A stretch of 64,000 nucleotides of DNA, taken from positions 59,476,987 through 59,540,986 of the forward strand of contig NC_086382.1 of the NCBI RefSeq assembly GCF_036588685.1, written 5' to 3'. Below are positions 24,420 through 38,901 of this stretch, piece by piece. The stretch comes from Mytilus trossulus. Taxonomy: Eukaryota > Mollusca > Bivalvia > Mytilida > Mytilidae. The notes below the pieces were generated by a model. That model did no database searches and was not told the origin of the DNA. It saw only the letters and a program-made list of their open reading frames with translations. Made by a program: the position numbers and the translations under genes. Every line of letters begins with the position of its first letter. The first letter of the stretch is position 1.

Positions 24420-25078
24420 TGGAGAGTTGTCTCATTGGCAATCATACCATATCTTCTTTTTGGTCGAGCATGCAACATTTTTATGGTTCAGCGGTTATAG
24501 TTAAGTTTTTTGTTTTGGTCTGTTTTGATAACTAATTTCTCATACTTTATGCAATAGGTCTACTAAATTTGTTGTATGGAATGATTGTAAGGTGTACAGG
24601 TCTAGCGGGCAGAAGTCATCTGACCTTGACCTCATTTTCATGGTTCAGTGGTCAAAGTTAAGTTTTTAAGTTTTGGTCTTTTTATCTAATATTATATGCC
24701 AAAGGTCAACTTTATTTGGTGTATGGAAATATATTATGATCTATATGTCAGTCCCGCAGGTTTTATTAGACCATGACCTCAATATCACGGTTCATTGCAC
24801 AATGTTAAGTTTTTGTGTTTTGTTTTATTTTTCTTAAACTATAAGTAATAGGTCAACTATAATTGTTATAAGGAAGCATTGTTAGCTGTACATGTCTGCC
24901 TGGCATGGTTCATCTGACCTTGACCTCATTTTCATGGTTCATTGGTCTTTGTTTAGCTATCTTGATTAATGTTTAGTTTATGTGACAGTTGTAATAAAGC
25001 TTTTTACTTAGGACTATCAACATAATACCAATGATTAGTAACGAAGACGAGATATATCAGTGTGTGCACTCTTGTTTA
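24420..25078 (+). repeat. ~150-bp tandem repeat unit array, four copies
   Basis: The phrase 'ctgaccttgacctcattttc' plus 'atggttcagtggtcaaagtt' and relatives recurs near 24,478, 24,637, 24,783 and 24,932 (spacing 146-159). It opens with the 'gagttgtctcattggcaatc' family and ends 'gcactcttgttta'. An inverted, more degenerate copy is at 49,600-50,080. The layout resembles the repeat cores of bivalve non-autonomous Helitron-like 'pearl' elements, but I could not confirm termini. Confidence 0.6.
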
Positions 25079-25139
25079 TAATTAGGAGGATGTAAGTGGT
25101 GATATTTGAGAAGGAACATCTACAATCCTTCATAAATAG

Positions 25140-25430
25140 ATTTAAGAAGATGATATATGAGACAACTCTCCATCTAATTAACAAGTGGTAAAAGTAACCG
25201 ATTATAACATTTTATAAATCAAAGTTCTGTCTTCAACACAGAGTTTTGGCTCACACCGAACAGCAAGCTATATAGGGCCCCAAAATCATTAGTGTGAACC
25301 ATTTAAACAGGACCACAAACGATCTTATTTCAATGGAAAAAAACGTGAAACACTTATGAACCACGTCAACAAACAACAACCACTGAACATCAGGTACCTC
25401 ATTAGGACAGGCGAAAAAACAAATGCAGTG
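25140..25430 (-). repeat. Mussel-type interspersed repeat
   Basis: Shares 'gagacaactctccatc', 'ggctcacaccgaacagcaag' and 'gggccccaaaat' with 50,085-50,370 in the same orientation and with 18,600-18,870 inverted. Confidence 0.7.
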
Positions 25431-28400
25431 GAATTAAATGTTTTGATACCAAGGTACCAAGCATAACCCTTAAATGAACGATAGTGTGACATCACAACAT
25501 ATAAAACCTCACTATAAAATATGAATTAAAATGGGTTAACTTAATCAAAGGACATATTACCACAAACGTGAATATATACACTAAACGAATGAGTTTGATA
25601 TATGCCACAATGATAATACAAAATCATTAAAATAAGGGATTATATGTTAAACAATTTCACAAGGATAACCACAACCTTTATTGTTAAGGTACACATTTGG
25701 GAGTTTACCGACTTCAGGAGCTATATAGCTACTTAGGTATAATTGAAATCTATCAATGTACATTTATACAATAGGCAGTATGTGCTTGAATTCGAGAAAC
25801 AACACCTACAATCCTTTGTGTACATTTGATATAATAAAAATTGCAAGATTATGGTTAGAATTTGTGAATCTGCACAAACTATCGTATCGTTTATGTTTGC
25901 ACCACCACAAAACGCAAATCGTTAGTTCTTTATCTGTGTCTTTATCTTCAAGTTGTTTTTGTATTTACTTTTGTGGTACATGCGATTCATCATATCTGCT
26001 CATTATTTTACTCATTGTAATGATCACCATCTGCTCCAAAACTCCTAACCGAAATGTAATAATCTTTTGGCATAATGTTTACTCTCTAATGTTGTAGTGC
26101 AATCTATATGCTAGTAGAATTTTGGGTCAGAACTGTATGTGGGTTTCTTTGCCGAAGCATGAACGTATTTTGCAATAGGTTTATTTGAGAGATACATATT
26201 GTTAAGGATTTTTATAGTGAAAAGGATTTTGCGGTTTATACAAATTCTTGCCAATTTTTATCCACAAACTCTAAAAATCCTTTATTACAATGATTTATAC
26301 CTTCTTATAATCTTAACCATATTATATGATATTTTACACCTAATTTTCTAAAACCATATATTACAATAAATTAAACTTTCTCATGATCTTAACCATATAA
26401 TCTTTTAGCATCCCATTTTTTATCAGATTTGTTATAGCGTATACTTTACACTTGGAGATACAGTAATATTCCCATGAAAAGCCAGAAATTAACTGGCACG
26501 CAAGCTCAAAATATAATTATTGTAGTTATCTTTAAGGCAAATTCGTTTTGGCATTACTTGAAAAAAAATCTGTATGCACTTAATCTGGTTAAACTTGGAT
26601 GTAATTTTTTCTAGTTATCTTACTCAAACCACATTTTCTTATATACAAATGATTTATAAACATTAACAATTTAAAATGCATGCAGGAGGACATATCTTTT
26701 GATAAAAGACAACTTATAATTGCAAGTCTCTTAAAACACACAACAGCAATAAACTATATAACAATTAAATATTATACACTGAATGGGCACTTTACACGAA
26801 ACATGCGTCATAGGACTTTGAACACATATACAGCAATCCCTAAATGAACCTGTATTCACTGTTTATAAAATATCTCAATTATTTTATAAATATAAGGTTA
26901 AATTTTTAGTAGTTAATATACAATTTCACGAAAGGCTGTTCTCTCAGTCGCATTGATAAAAATGAACAAAGGCATTGTCTTCAAAATAACCGATGTTGCT
27001 TCAATTTTATTCGCTGTTTTAGACTGTTTTCCTTATTTTTTAAATAGCAGACAAACTTGGTCCAAGTTGAGGAGTAACTTTTAATCAATTATGCGACAGT
27101 TATATCAAGTGTCCATAAAGCACTTAACACTTTTTCAACATGGTATTGAAAAGTCCAACATTATAGGTGTAAATCATATTTTAACTGGTGTTTTCACATC
27201 AAACTTTAAGATCAACGGGTTATAGTTTAAAAAGTATCATTATTCATCGAAACATTTAAGAAATTAAAATATTTTCTTCATTCCATTGTAAAATATGTTA
27301 TAATTCTTAGCGTCGGACAGACGCTAAAGTAGTTTTTAGTCAAACAAATGTGTTAATGCTACGTCCATTTCTATTATTACTGAATAACTGAATGCAAACC
27401 AACAGAAAAATATATCGAAAACTTCTTCAAATCTTGTATCTTGTATGTAGTATTAACAAATATCAGTATTTCTTCAATCATTCTAAACCACCCACGGAAA
27501 AAGATATGTTTAGTGAAGATTTTTTGTGTGGTTTGTGTTGCTAAGTCTTTATGTGCTTTTTATGCTGATGTTTGTGTTTGTGATTTGGTCTTTTTCTTTT
27601 TTTTTATCCCTGATGTTGTCACTTTATTTTCGACTTCTCAGTTTGTAAGTCCCTTTTATATCGATCGCCTCTCTAAAGCTCAACTTCTTGGAGGTTTTTA
27701 ATAACTGCATCTCCTGTATGTTCCCTTCAAATCGATTGATAGTTGTGACTTCTTGATTTGCGTACTTCATTTCTATTTCATAGGTTAAAGGTTTTTTAAA
27801 ATAGCCAGTTGTTATCAGCAACTAATAGCATGTCCTCTTCGGTCAGGAAAATGATGAATATGGCACATATACTTATAAAGACCCATGGTGATATCATGTT
27901 AGCTATATATTTTCTCCATGAAAACTGTATATTAATGTTTGGCAAATAAAGTTAAAACGCATGACTGTAGTTTTTTTTTTTTAATTTTCCACATTGTTCT
28001 TAGATTTGTTCGTGTGTTGTTGTGAACAAAAGTGTATTATCAAAAGATAGTAACGACCGTGTAGATTCCATTCACTAAAAAACGTTAAAAATATCTACCG
28101 GTACCTTCATGATATTTTTTGCTTTGAATAATTAAGACTTGATTCTCTCAATGCTAATATGAAGAGATCAATTCTTTCGGCTTATGTCTTTCGGGATTTG
28201 ATATTTCACCTTATAAAAAATTGCCAACTATTATCAAAATCATGAGATAACGTCTTTTGAGTAACAAACAAGTTTCAGCTAATCAACTGTGTCAACTCTT
28301 TAATAGTTTCAGTACATACAAACAAACAAAATACTCAGAATCACGGCTGATACAAGCTGGTTCCCAGACTCCAGAACAATACCAACTGCCTATACCTCTT

Positions 28401-28729
28401 ACCATCTCATAACCATAAACAAAAAAAAGAAGACTGTATATGGGATTCACAGACAATAAAAATAAACTGTAGATGTATATTACAACCACCGAAATACAAT
28501 TTTTAGAACCACAGACTATTTACATTCAGATTACTTTTAAGAACCACAGACAATACATTCAGACTGTGAGGAGAACCACAGACAAAACACACTAACGTAC
28601 CTAACAATTAGACAATTCATTAAGAACACATGCAATACATATAGGTTTAAGTGGATTAACGACCCACCTTTTATGTAAGTTTGTTTACACATTGTTGTCA
28701 ATATAATGGAATTTTATACACCTGAGAGG

Positions 28730-29060
28730 TTAAGCTAGCTATAAAACCAGGTTAAAGCCACCAGTTTCTACATCAGAAAATGTCTGTACCCTTTCAGTAA
28801 AAAGACAGGTGGTATACCAAATATGTCTGTGTTTTTTTTCAAACATCGTTATACATAAATTGAATTTGATGTGACAGTCATACAAGCGCTATAAAGCCAG
28901 GTTAAATCCACCATTTTTTGCATTTAAGAATGCAGGTACAAAGTCAGGAATATAACAGTTGCTGTTTATTCATTTGATGTATTTTATCATTTGATTTTGC
29001 CATTTGATCAGGAACTTTCCGTTTCTGCTTTTCCTAGGAGCTCTGTAATTTTGTTATTTT
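28730..29060 (+). repeat. Interspersed repeat with internal duplication
   Basis: The phrase 'gctataaa(a/g)ccaggttaaa' occurs at about 28,738 and 28,889, a ~150-bp spacing, followed by the 'gattttgccatttgatcagg' family also seen at 1,370 and 56,830. Confidence 0.55.
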
Positions 29061-30849
29061 ACTTCATACAAATGAAGCATATTCTTTTTGCTGTGCATGT
29101 TCTTATTTTGTGTCATGGAAGAATACCCATATCATGTGTAATTCTAATACATGAAGAAAATCTAGAAGTAATCTTTCAACTTAAAATTGTTTCACACATG
29201 CTTAAAAATTAAACACTTGAAATGTGGTATGATTATCAAGAAGATAACTATCCAATGGAGACTTTCAAAAATGGCAAAACACATACCATATTGTATAATT
29301 TAGTTCAAAGGAGAAAACCAGCCATGTCATTAGTGTAGAAAACTTGGGGTCAACACATTCAGAAAGTGAGTAGGTTAAAATCAATCCAGTTTAGTCTGGT
29401 GTAAAATCATTCTGTAATTGCCAAAAGTGCATTTGATATAAAACATGTGTAAGGCAATTTCCTATATAATTTACATTTCCAAGGGACATTACTCATGGAG
29501 AAATAGTGGATTAATTGAAATGAATTTCAAACTAACACCAATTATTGCTAAGATAAACCTTCAATATGAATTTCGTAGCAATCCTATGAATGATGTAGAT
29601 TTGAAAAAGCTTTCCATGCAATTTTTCATATGATTTATATATCCAAGGGGAATAACTCCATCAATAATAATTGTTTGGCACTGATTATGACTCCCCTATA
29701 AAATGAATTCTAAACACTAACTTAACTAGGAGCTACATTCAGTTTAAAGGTAATCAAGTATAAAGGCATATTAAAACTGCTTCTGAAATTTGTAGTTGTT
29801 ACAGATACACATGTTAGAAAAAAGGTTAAAAAAAGATATGCATTTTTCACTTTACTAGGAGTATCCCATGTTGGCAAAGAACCCCAAGCATGAGAAGGAA
29901 AAATGACATAAAGTATCTAAGAACATAATATAACATGATTTATTGTAGGTAGCTCTTTAATACTAATTGAATATAACTAAAACACAAATCTAAGTGCAGT
30001 AAAAATAGTCTCCTCTGTTCTGTAGACATTCTTGTCTCTCATGCTTTCTTAACTGTGTGGTAGGCACTAAATCTTGTTTAACCTAAAAAATAACAATATG
30101 GTTGAGTTGACCAAATGATTATTCCAAAACAATACAAAATTTAAAAGCTTCAAACAGTTGTTATTTACTTTATATCTAAAGACAAATAGGATGTTTCACC
30201 ATTGCAATGGCAGAATCCCAAGATAGTATCAAAATGTAAAACTTATAATGCAGAAATTCAATTCACGTGTGAGACCAATCATTTAAATGAAAAGTTCAAA
30301 TCATTTTTTTCTTGGGTAATTACTTTCCTTTGATTTACAACTGTGATGATTAAAAGAAAAAGTGTTGTGATAGACAAACATAGTGTGGTGATAGATAAAC
30401 ATAGAGTGGTGAGAGACAATAGTGTAGTGATAGACAAACATAGTGTGGTGATAGATATACAGACTGTGAGGACAGATTTATACAGTGTGGTTATTGATTA
30501 TGTGTGGCAGTAGATATATTATATGTGGTCATAATTATATATTATGTGTGGCAGTAGATACATAATATGTGGTGGTATATACATTATGTGTGTGCCAGCA
30601 GATGTATTATGTCGACAATGTACAATAACACAGAAACAATATATTTATCATGAATGTTAGAATCATTGATAGACAGTTAGTATACCATATTTGCTGCTTT
30701 TACTGAAAAGACACCTAACATGATATTTACATATAAAATTGCATAATATGTTGAAGCAGTTATTCTTTAAAAACATTTCTTTTAAATTATTTCATTTCAA
30801 CCAGGATTGTTTCATGCTAATCCACTTTCAAATTATATTATATATAAAC

Positions 30850-33130
30850 AGGGTGTTGATAGATATACCCAGTGGTGTGATAGACATAATATATCAATTG
30901 AGGTGAAAATCTAAAGAGTAAGGTGATAGATATTTTGAGTGAGGTGAAACATATAAAATGAGGTGATTGATTTGCAAGGTGAGGTGATTGGTATTTTTAG
31001 TAAGGTGATAGGGTATATTGTGTGAAGATGTACATAGAGAATTTTGGGGTAGATATAGGGTTAATTGGGATAGATATAGAGAGTGTGTGGTCATTGATAA
31101 TTCATGTGAGGTGAAAGTATGTAAAGTAAGGTGATATGTGTTTATAATGTGGACATAAATAAAGGTACTGTGTTGATAGATATGGATAGCATGGGCATAG
31201 ATATAGAATGTGTGTGGTGATTGATATATAAAGTGAGGTGATTGGTAAAAAAAAGTAAGGTGATATGTGTTTATGATGTGGTCATAAACATGGAGACTGT
31301 GGGGAGAGATGTTGAGAGTATGGGGGTAGATATAGAGAGTGTGTGGTGATTGATATATGAAGTGAGGTGATTGATAAATAAAGTAAAGTGATATGTGTTT
31401 ATTATGTGCAGATATACATAGAGAAGTTTGAGGTAGATATCGAGAGTATGGGGATATATATAGAGAGGGTGTGGTGATTGATATATAAAGTATGGTGATT
31501 GAATAATAAAGTAAGGTGATAGGTGTTTAATATGTGGAGATATACATAGAGACTTTTGGGGTAGATATAGAGAGTGTGTGGTCATTGATAATTTAGGGTA
31601 GGTGAAATAAAATTGAGAATGGACATGGGGAAAGTATGTAAAGTAAGGTGATAGGTCTTTATAATGTGGTCATAAACATAGAGACTGTTGGGATAGAAAT
31701 GGAGAGTATAAGGATAGATATAGATATTGTGTGGTGATTGATATATAAAGTGAGGTGATGGATAAATAAGGTAAGGTGATAGGTGCTTATAATGTGGTCA
31801 TACACTTAGAGACTGTGGGAAAGATATCTAGAGTATGGGCATAGATAAAGAGTGTGTGGTGAGTGACATAGAGAATGTGGTGATAGACACAGAGATGATG
31901 GGGATAATTATAGAGAGTGTGGTGATTGAGATATAAAGTGAGGTGATTGATAAATTAAGTAAGGTGATAGGTGTTTATTTTGAGAAAATATACAAAGAGA
32001 CTTTTAGGGCAGATATAGAGAGTGTGTGTGTGGTGATTGATTTATAAAATGAGGTGATTGATAAATAAAGTAAGGTGATAGGCTTTTATTAAGTGGAGAT
32101 ATACAAAAAGACATTCGGGGTGGATATAGAGAGTATGGGGATAATTATAAAGAGTGTGTTGATTGATATATAAAGTGAGGTGATTGATATAAAAGTGAGG
32201 TGATTGATATAAAAGTGAGGTGATTGATAAATTAGGTGAGGTGATAGGTGGTTAATTTGTGGAGATATACAGACAGACTTAAGGGGTAGATATAGAGATT
32301 ATGGGGATAGATTAAAGAGTGTGGTGATTGATATATAAAGTGAGGTGATTGATAAATAAAGTAAGGTGATAGGTGTTTATTTTGTGGAAATATACAGACT
32401 TTTGGGGCAAATATAGAGAGTGGGGGATAGATATAGAGAGTGTGTGTGGTGATTGATTTATAAAGTGAGGTGATTGATTTATAAAGTGAGGTGATTGATT
32501 TATAAAATGAGGTGATTGATAAATAAAGTAAGGTGATAGGCTTTTATTAAGTGGAAATGTACAAAAAGTCATTCGGGGTGGATATAGAGAGTATGAGGAT
32601 AGATATAGAGAGTGTAATGATTGATATATGAAGTGAGGTGATTGATAAATAAAGTAAGGTGATAGGTGTTTATTTTGTGGAAATATACAGACTTTTGGGG
32701 CAAATATAGAGAGTAGGGGATAGATATAGAGAGTGTGTGTGGTGATTGATTTATAAAGTGAGGTGATTGATTTATAAAATGAGGTGATTGATAAATAAAG
32801 TAAGGTGATAGGTGTTTATTAAGTGGAGATATACAGAAAGACATTTGGGGTGTATTTAGAGAGTATGAGGATAGTATGAGGATAGATATAGAGAGTGTGG
32901 TGATTGATATATAAAGTGAGGTGATTGATAAATAAAGTAAGGGGTAGCTTCTGTATAATGGGGAGATATACATGGAAACTGTTATGATATACATGATGAC
33001 TGTTGGCATAGTTATGAAGATTGTAGTGATAGATAATCATGGTATGGGGATAGCTATTGAGACTGTTGAGATAGATATGGAGAGTGTGGTGATGAATACA
33101 GCGACTGCAGCAATGGAGTAAATTATCAAC
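30850..33130 (-). repeat. Satellite B, right arm
   Basis: Units 'gtgattgatatataaagtga', 'ggtgattgataaataaagta' and 'aggtgataggtgtttat' are the reverse complement of the left-arm satellite B. Minus-strand frames (for example 32,569-33,009) are repeat artefacts in the same heptad style. Confidence 0.85.
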
Positions 33131-33250
33131 CACCACACTATTTATCTGTTATTGAGTATCATTTTTTTATAAAAAATACTTTACCATCATCACTATTGCT
33201 GAGTGCTGCTTGGTTGTAAATCATTTAACTATTTTTGTTATTTCATTTAT

Positions 33251-33308
33251 CTTTTCTTCAATTTTCACCAATGACCTGTAAATCCCTGGAAAATCTTGTT
33301 TGGTATTT
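33251..33308 (-). ncRNA. Exon-like cassette in right arm, donor lost
   Basis: On the minus strand it follows 'tttgtgttcttctgacag', a strong acceptor-like tract. It aligns without gaps to 40,201-40,264, but the donor-equivalent position reads 'ataaat' rather than 'gtatat'. One frame stays open past the end to a stop near 33,221. Confidence 0.3.
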
Positions 33309-34934
33309 CTGTCAGAAGAACACAAATATAAATAATCAATTTTATAATTGCTACATGATAAGTGTACAATCTTATACAAACATATCTCAGTGGACATTGC
33401 ATATTTGCATATAATCTTCCACTGTAAATTATACAATGACCAGTCCATTTCTCTCACTTATAGAAGATACAACAATAGTATATCGTCTAGTGAAAAACAG
33501 AAAAAGAATGATGATAGATGTAATCGTTGTGTTACTATAAATATGATAAGATGGTGATAAATAGATATAGATTGGTGATAAGTGTGGACTTAGTTATAGT
33601 TGGGTTATGTGTACACAGAACAGTAGTATGATATATACAGTGTGATGATATATAAACAAAAGGATGATATATATATACATACTGTGTGGTGACATATATC
33701 AATGGTGTTGTGATTGATTTAAACAGTGTAGTGAGTTAATAGATACATATGTGCAGGGGATACATATATAAAAAAATATATATAAAATGTGATGAAAAAA
33801 AATCCACAGTGAGGTCAATAAGATATTTTCAGGGAGGTCATACATATATAAAATGAGGAGATAGATATATAAATTAAGGTGAGAGGTATAAAAATTGTGG
33901 TGACAGATACACAGTGTGGTGATATATGTATAAAGTTAGGTGATAGAGATATAAAATGTAGTAATATATGTACAGTGTGGTGATAGATATATTAAATAAG
34001 GTGATAGATATATGAAATGATGTCTAACTTACATAAAATGAGGAGATAGATATACAAATTGAGGTGATAGATATATAGAGGGAGGTGATAGATACATAAA
34101 GTGCAGTGATACATGTTTAAAGTGAGGTGATACATGTTTAAATTGAGGTGATAGATGAATAAAGTGATGTGATTGATATGTATGTACATGTATATAGTGA
34201 GGTCATAGCTTATAGTGAAGTGATAAATATATAAAGTGAGATGATAAATGTAACAAGTGAGGTAATAGATATATAGTAAGAATAGAGAAATAAATAGTTT
34301 GGTTATAGATAAATAGTGAGGTAAAAGATATAAATAGTTTGGTCATAGATAAGTGTCTGGTGGAAAGAACATTTACAATGATGTCATCAAGATATTTTCA
34401 GAGAGGTGACAGATTCATATGAGGAGGGACTACATATATAAAGTGAGAAAGAAGAAAAATATTGACAGTCAGGCCAATAAGATATTAGCAATGAGGTGAT
34501 ACATCAATAAAATGAGGACATTGATATATAAAGTGAGGTAATATATATATATAAAGGTTGGTTTTAAATTAAAGTTGTGACCAGTTAGGTGATAGATGTA
34601 TAGTGAGGTGAAAGATATATAAAGTGTGTTGATAGATATATAAAGTGTGATGATAGATATATAAAGTAAAGGGGTAGCTTCTGTATAATGCGGAGATATA
34701 CATGGAAACTGTTATGATATACATAGTGTTGTGACATATGATCAGATACGTGTTAGATATATAAAGTGTGGTGATAGATACATAAAGTGTGGTGATAGAA
34801 ACATAAAGTGTGGTGACATATGACCAGTTAGGTAATAGATGTATATAATGAGTTGATAGATATATAAAGTGTGGTGATAGATATATAAAGTGTGGTAATA
34901 GATGTATAAAGTGTGGTAATAGATACATAAAGTG

Positions 34935-37640
34935 TGGTGATATATGATCAGTTTTGTGAAAGATGTATGAAGTTAGGTGATAGAAATATAAAAGTGTGGT
35001 GATAGATATATAAATTAGATATATAAATTGTGGTGATAGATATGTAAAGTGTGTTGATAGATATATTAAGTGTGGTGATAGATACATAAAGTGTGGTGAT
35101 AGATAAATAAAGTGTGGTGACATATGATCAGTTAGATGATAAATGTATATATTGAGGTGATAGATATATAAAGTTTGGTGATAGATATATAAAGTGTGGT
35201 GATAGATATATCAAGTGTGGTGATAGATACATAAAGTGTGGTGACATATGATTAGTTAGGTGATAGATATATAAAGTGTGGTGATAGATACATAAAGTGT
35301 GGTGACATATGATCAGATAGGTGATAGATATATAAAATGAGGTAATAGATACATAAAGTTTGGATACATATGATAAGTTAGGTGATAGATAAATAAAGTG
35401 TGGTGATAGATATATAAAGTGTGGTAATAGATACATAAAGTGTGGTGACATATGATTAGTACGGTGATAGAAGTATATAGTGAGGTGATAGATATACAAA
35501 GTGTGGTGATAGATACATAAAGTGTTGTGAATTATGATTATTTGGGTAATAGATGTATAAAGTGTGGTTATAGATACATAAAGTGTGGTGACACATGATC
35601 ATTTAGGTGATAGATGTATAGTGAGGTGATAGATACATAAAGTGTGGTGATATATGATCAGTTAAATGAAAGTTGTATAAAGTTAGGTGATAGATATATA
35701 AAGATAGGTGATAGATATATAAATTGTGGTTATAGATATATAAAGATAGGTGATAGGTGATAGATATATAAATTGTGGTTATAGATATGTAAAGTGTGGT
35801 GATAGATTTATAAAAGGTAATGATAGATGTATATAGTGTGGTGATAGATACATAACATGAAGTGATAGATACATAAATTGTGGTGACATATGATCAGTTA
35901 GATGATAGATGTATATAATGAGTTGATAAATATATAAAGTGTGGTGATAGATACATAAAGTGTTGTGACATATGAATAGTAGGGTAATAGATGTATATAG
36001 TGAGGTGATAGATGTATAAAGTGTGGTGATAGATATATAAAGTGTGGTGATAGATATGTAAAGTGTGGTAACATATGATTAGTTAGGTGATAAAAGTATA
36101 GTGTAGTGATAGATATATGAAGTGTTGTCACATATGATCAGATAGGTGATAGATATATAAAGTGTGGTAATAGATACATAAAGTGTGGTGGCATATGATT
36201 AGTTAGGTTATAGATGTATATAGTGAGGTGATAGATATATAAAGTGAGGTGATAGATACATAAAGTGTTGTGACATATGAATAGTAGGGTAATAGATGTA
36301 TATAGTGAGGTGATAGATGTATAAAGTGTGGTGATAGATATATAAAGTGTGGTGATAGATATATAAAGTAAGGGAGTAGATACAAAAAGTGTTGTGACAT
36401 ATGAATAGTAGGGTTAAGATGTATAAAGTGTGGTGATAGATATATAAAGTGAGGTGATAGAAACATAAAGTGTGGTGACATATGATTAGTTAGGTAATAG
36501 ATGTATAAAGTGTGGTAATAGATACATAAAGTGTGGTGACATATGATCAGTTAGGTGATAGAAGTATAAAGTGAGGTGATAGATATACAAAGTGTGGTAA
36601 TAGATACATAAAGTGTTGTGACATATGATGAGTTAGGTGATAGATACATAAAGTGTGGTAACATATGATTAGTTAGGTGATCGAAGTATATAGTGAGGTG
36701 ACAGATATACAAAGTGTGGTGATAGATACATAAAGTGTTGTGACATATGAATAGTAGGGTGAGAGATGTATAAAGTGTGGTTATAGATACATAAAGTGTG
36801 GTGATATATGATCAGTTTTGTGAAAGATGTATAAAGTTAGGTTATAGAAATATAAAAGTGTGGTGATAGATATATAAATTGTGGTGATAGATATGTAAAG
36901 TGTGGTGATAGATATATTAAGTGTGGTGATAGATACATAAAGTGTGGTGATAGATACATAAAGTGTGGTGACATATGGTCAGTTAGATGATAAATGTATA
37001 TATTGAGGTGATAGATATATAAAGTGTGGTGATAGATATATAAAGTGTGGTGATAGATACATAAAGTGTGGTGACATATGATCAGATAAATGATAGATAT
37101 ATAAAGTGAGGTAATAGATACATAAAGTTTGGATACATATGATGAGTTAGGTGATATATATATAAAGTGTGGTGATAGATAAATAAAGTGTGGTGATAGA
37201 TATATAAAGTGTGGTAATAGATACATAAAGTGTGGTGACATATGATTAGTAAGGTGATAGAAGTATATAGTGAGGTGATAGATATACAAAGTGTTGTGAT
37301 AGATACATAAAGTGTTGTGAATTATGATTATTTGGGTGATAGATGTATAAAGTGTGGTTAAAGATACATAAAGTGTGGTGACACATGATCAGTTAGGTGA
37401 TAGATGTATAGTGAGGTGATAGATACATAAAGTGTGGTGATATATGATCAGATAAAGTTAGGTGATAGATATATAAAGATAGGTGATAGATATATAAATT
37501 GTGGTATAGATATGTAAAGTGTGGTGATAGATTTATAAAAGGTGATGATAGATGTATATAGTATGGTGATAGATACATAACATGAAGTGATAGATACATA
37601 AATTGTGGTTACATATGATCAGTTAGATGATAGATGTATA
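34935..37640 (-). repeat. ~1.8-kb duplication inside right-arm satellite A
   Basis: The phrase 'gatatatgatcagttttgtg' occurs at about 34,940 and 36,810. 'attatgattatttgggt' recurs at about 35,530 and 37,320. Order of variant units between them is shared, offsets about 1,790-1,870 bp. Confidence 0.75.
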
Positions 37641-37984
37641 TAGCTATAGTGAGGTGATAGATATATAAAGTGTGATGATAGATATATAAGGTGTGGTGAT
37701 AGATCTGTAAAGTGTGGTGATAGATATATAAAGTCTTTTGATAGAAATACAAAGTGTGTTGACAGATATACAGTGTGGTGACAGATGTATAAAGTGATAA
37801 ATGCATAAAGTTAGGTGATAAATACATAAAGTTATTGGATAGATATATAAAATGAGGTGAGATATATATATATATATATATTGAGGTGATAGATATATAA
37901 AGTGTGGTGATAGATATATAAAGTGTGGTGATAGATACATAAAGTGTGGTGACATATGATCAGATAAATGATAGATATACTAAA

Positions 37985-38359
37985 GAAATATTGACACCGA
38001 ATGTTTGTGGCACAACATCCTGTCCACAAGTTAACAATTTTTTTTCTTTCTGTGACGTATTAAATTTATATGAGAATCCATTTTGTTACATCTTGTGATC
38101 AATTTTATTTGGCAATCGCCAATGGCAGTCAGCAGGGTTAAAGAACATCAGTTGTTCGACCTGTTAGTCAAATGCGTTTTGTTGTAATATACTTTTTCAC
38201 TCTTTTGGTCTTTTGGAAAATGTTGTTTGTGCTGTTTTTAGACCCTTCTACAACGAAATTTGTTTGACATGCACACGTATATAAAAATTGCGGTTTTTAT
38301 CCAACGCAGTCATAGGTTTGAACGTAGTTTTCAATTTAGACTCGTTTATATATATATAT
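37985..38359 (+). mobile_element. Transposon fragment inserted in right arm
   Basis: Non-satellite sequence starts at 'aaagaaatattgacaccgaa' and contains 'cctgtccacaagttaaca', then 'acatgcacacgtatataaaa', also found at 11,700. It is absent from the mirrored left-arm position. Class not determined. Confidence 0.5.
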
Positions 38360-38901
38360 TGTAATATTTTAATGTTTTGTAAATATTGACCTCTAGTTAG
38401 TTTGGCTTTATAACTGTTTATTTGTGTACAGAGAAAATTAATGACGCATGGCTAATTTGACAAGTTGCTAGTTTATTATCTGTAGTTAAAGTTGAACTGT
38501 CAGATGTGATGAAGACCAGAAATGATGTCCTGGTGTGTAGGGTAATAAAATTAGCTATGCCTATTTTGTTTGTTTAGAGATGAAGTAATTAAACTCTATG
38601 ATAAGGTCAGTTAGTCAAGAGACTGGCAGATTGTGTATCAGCTGTGGTACTGTAAGGATGTGTATTCCTTGAAGTCTTGAATCAGTTAGATTCTGGAGGA
38701 CTTGTATTTAAAGTTTATATGTTTAAACTTTGTAGCTAACTTTGTCAATGTGTCTGAAGTAATGTACATTTGCTAATAAACTTGTATATAAATACCGTAT
38801 TATTTAGTTACTGGGAATTTACCACAGGATATATTGTCCTGCCATAGATGGCTATGTCCGTCCGTTTGTGTCGGTGTTGACCTCCCCTCGATCACGTTAC
38901 A
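38360..38901 (+). mobile_element. Candidate solo LTR
   Basis: A 542-bp block inside a TA-rich run begins TGTAA and ends TTACA, contains AATAAA at 38,775-38,780, and has no satellite or coding content. TG...CA ends suit a long terminal repeat. Target duplication cannot be judged because both sides are (TA)n. It could instead be part of the adjoining transposon fragment. Confidence 0.35.

Larger units (their letters stand above)
23868..25830 (+). repeat. Degenerate ~125-bp repeat, interrupted by insertions
   Basis: Units share 'gagggaacatctacaatcc', 'ttcatacacatttt', 'taccgactgtaagacata' and 'catttatacagtaggc'. Copies start near 23,871, 23,994, 24,127, 24,247, then 25,115 and a diverged one near 25,795. 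The gap 24.3-25.08 kb is filled by another repeat, as is 25.14-25.43 kb. Confidence 0.7.
23256..29954. other. Central spacer of the palindrome
   Basis: No coding region is supported: the longest frame (113 codons at 25,756-26,097) has no domain, start context or splice support. Content is a ~125-bp degenerate repeat (23.86-25.8 kb), a ~150-bp tandem repeat (24.47-25.07 kb), interspersed repeats (25.14-25.43, 28.73-29.06 kb) and otherwise unremarkable AT-rich DNA at 25.8-28.7 and 29.1-29.95 kb. A small hairpin, agcgtc/gacgct, lies at 27,309-27,325. Confidence 0.6.

Noticed and set aside
25756-26097. 113-codon ORF in the palindrome spacer
   Set aside because: No domain, overlaps a degenerate repeat, biased composition, no splice or start support.
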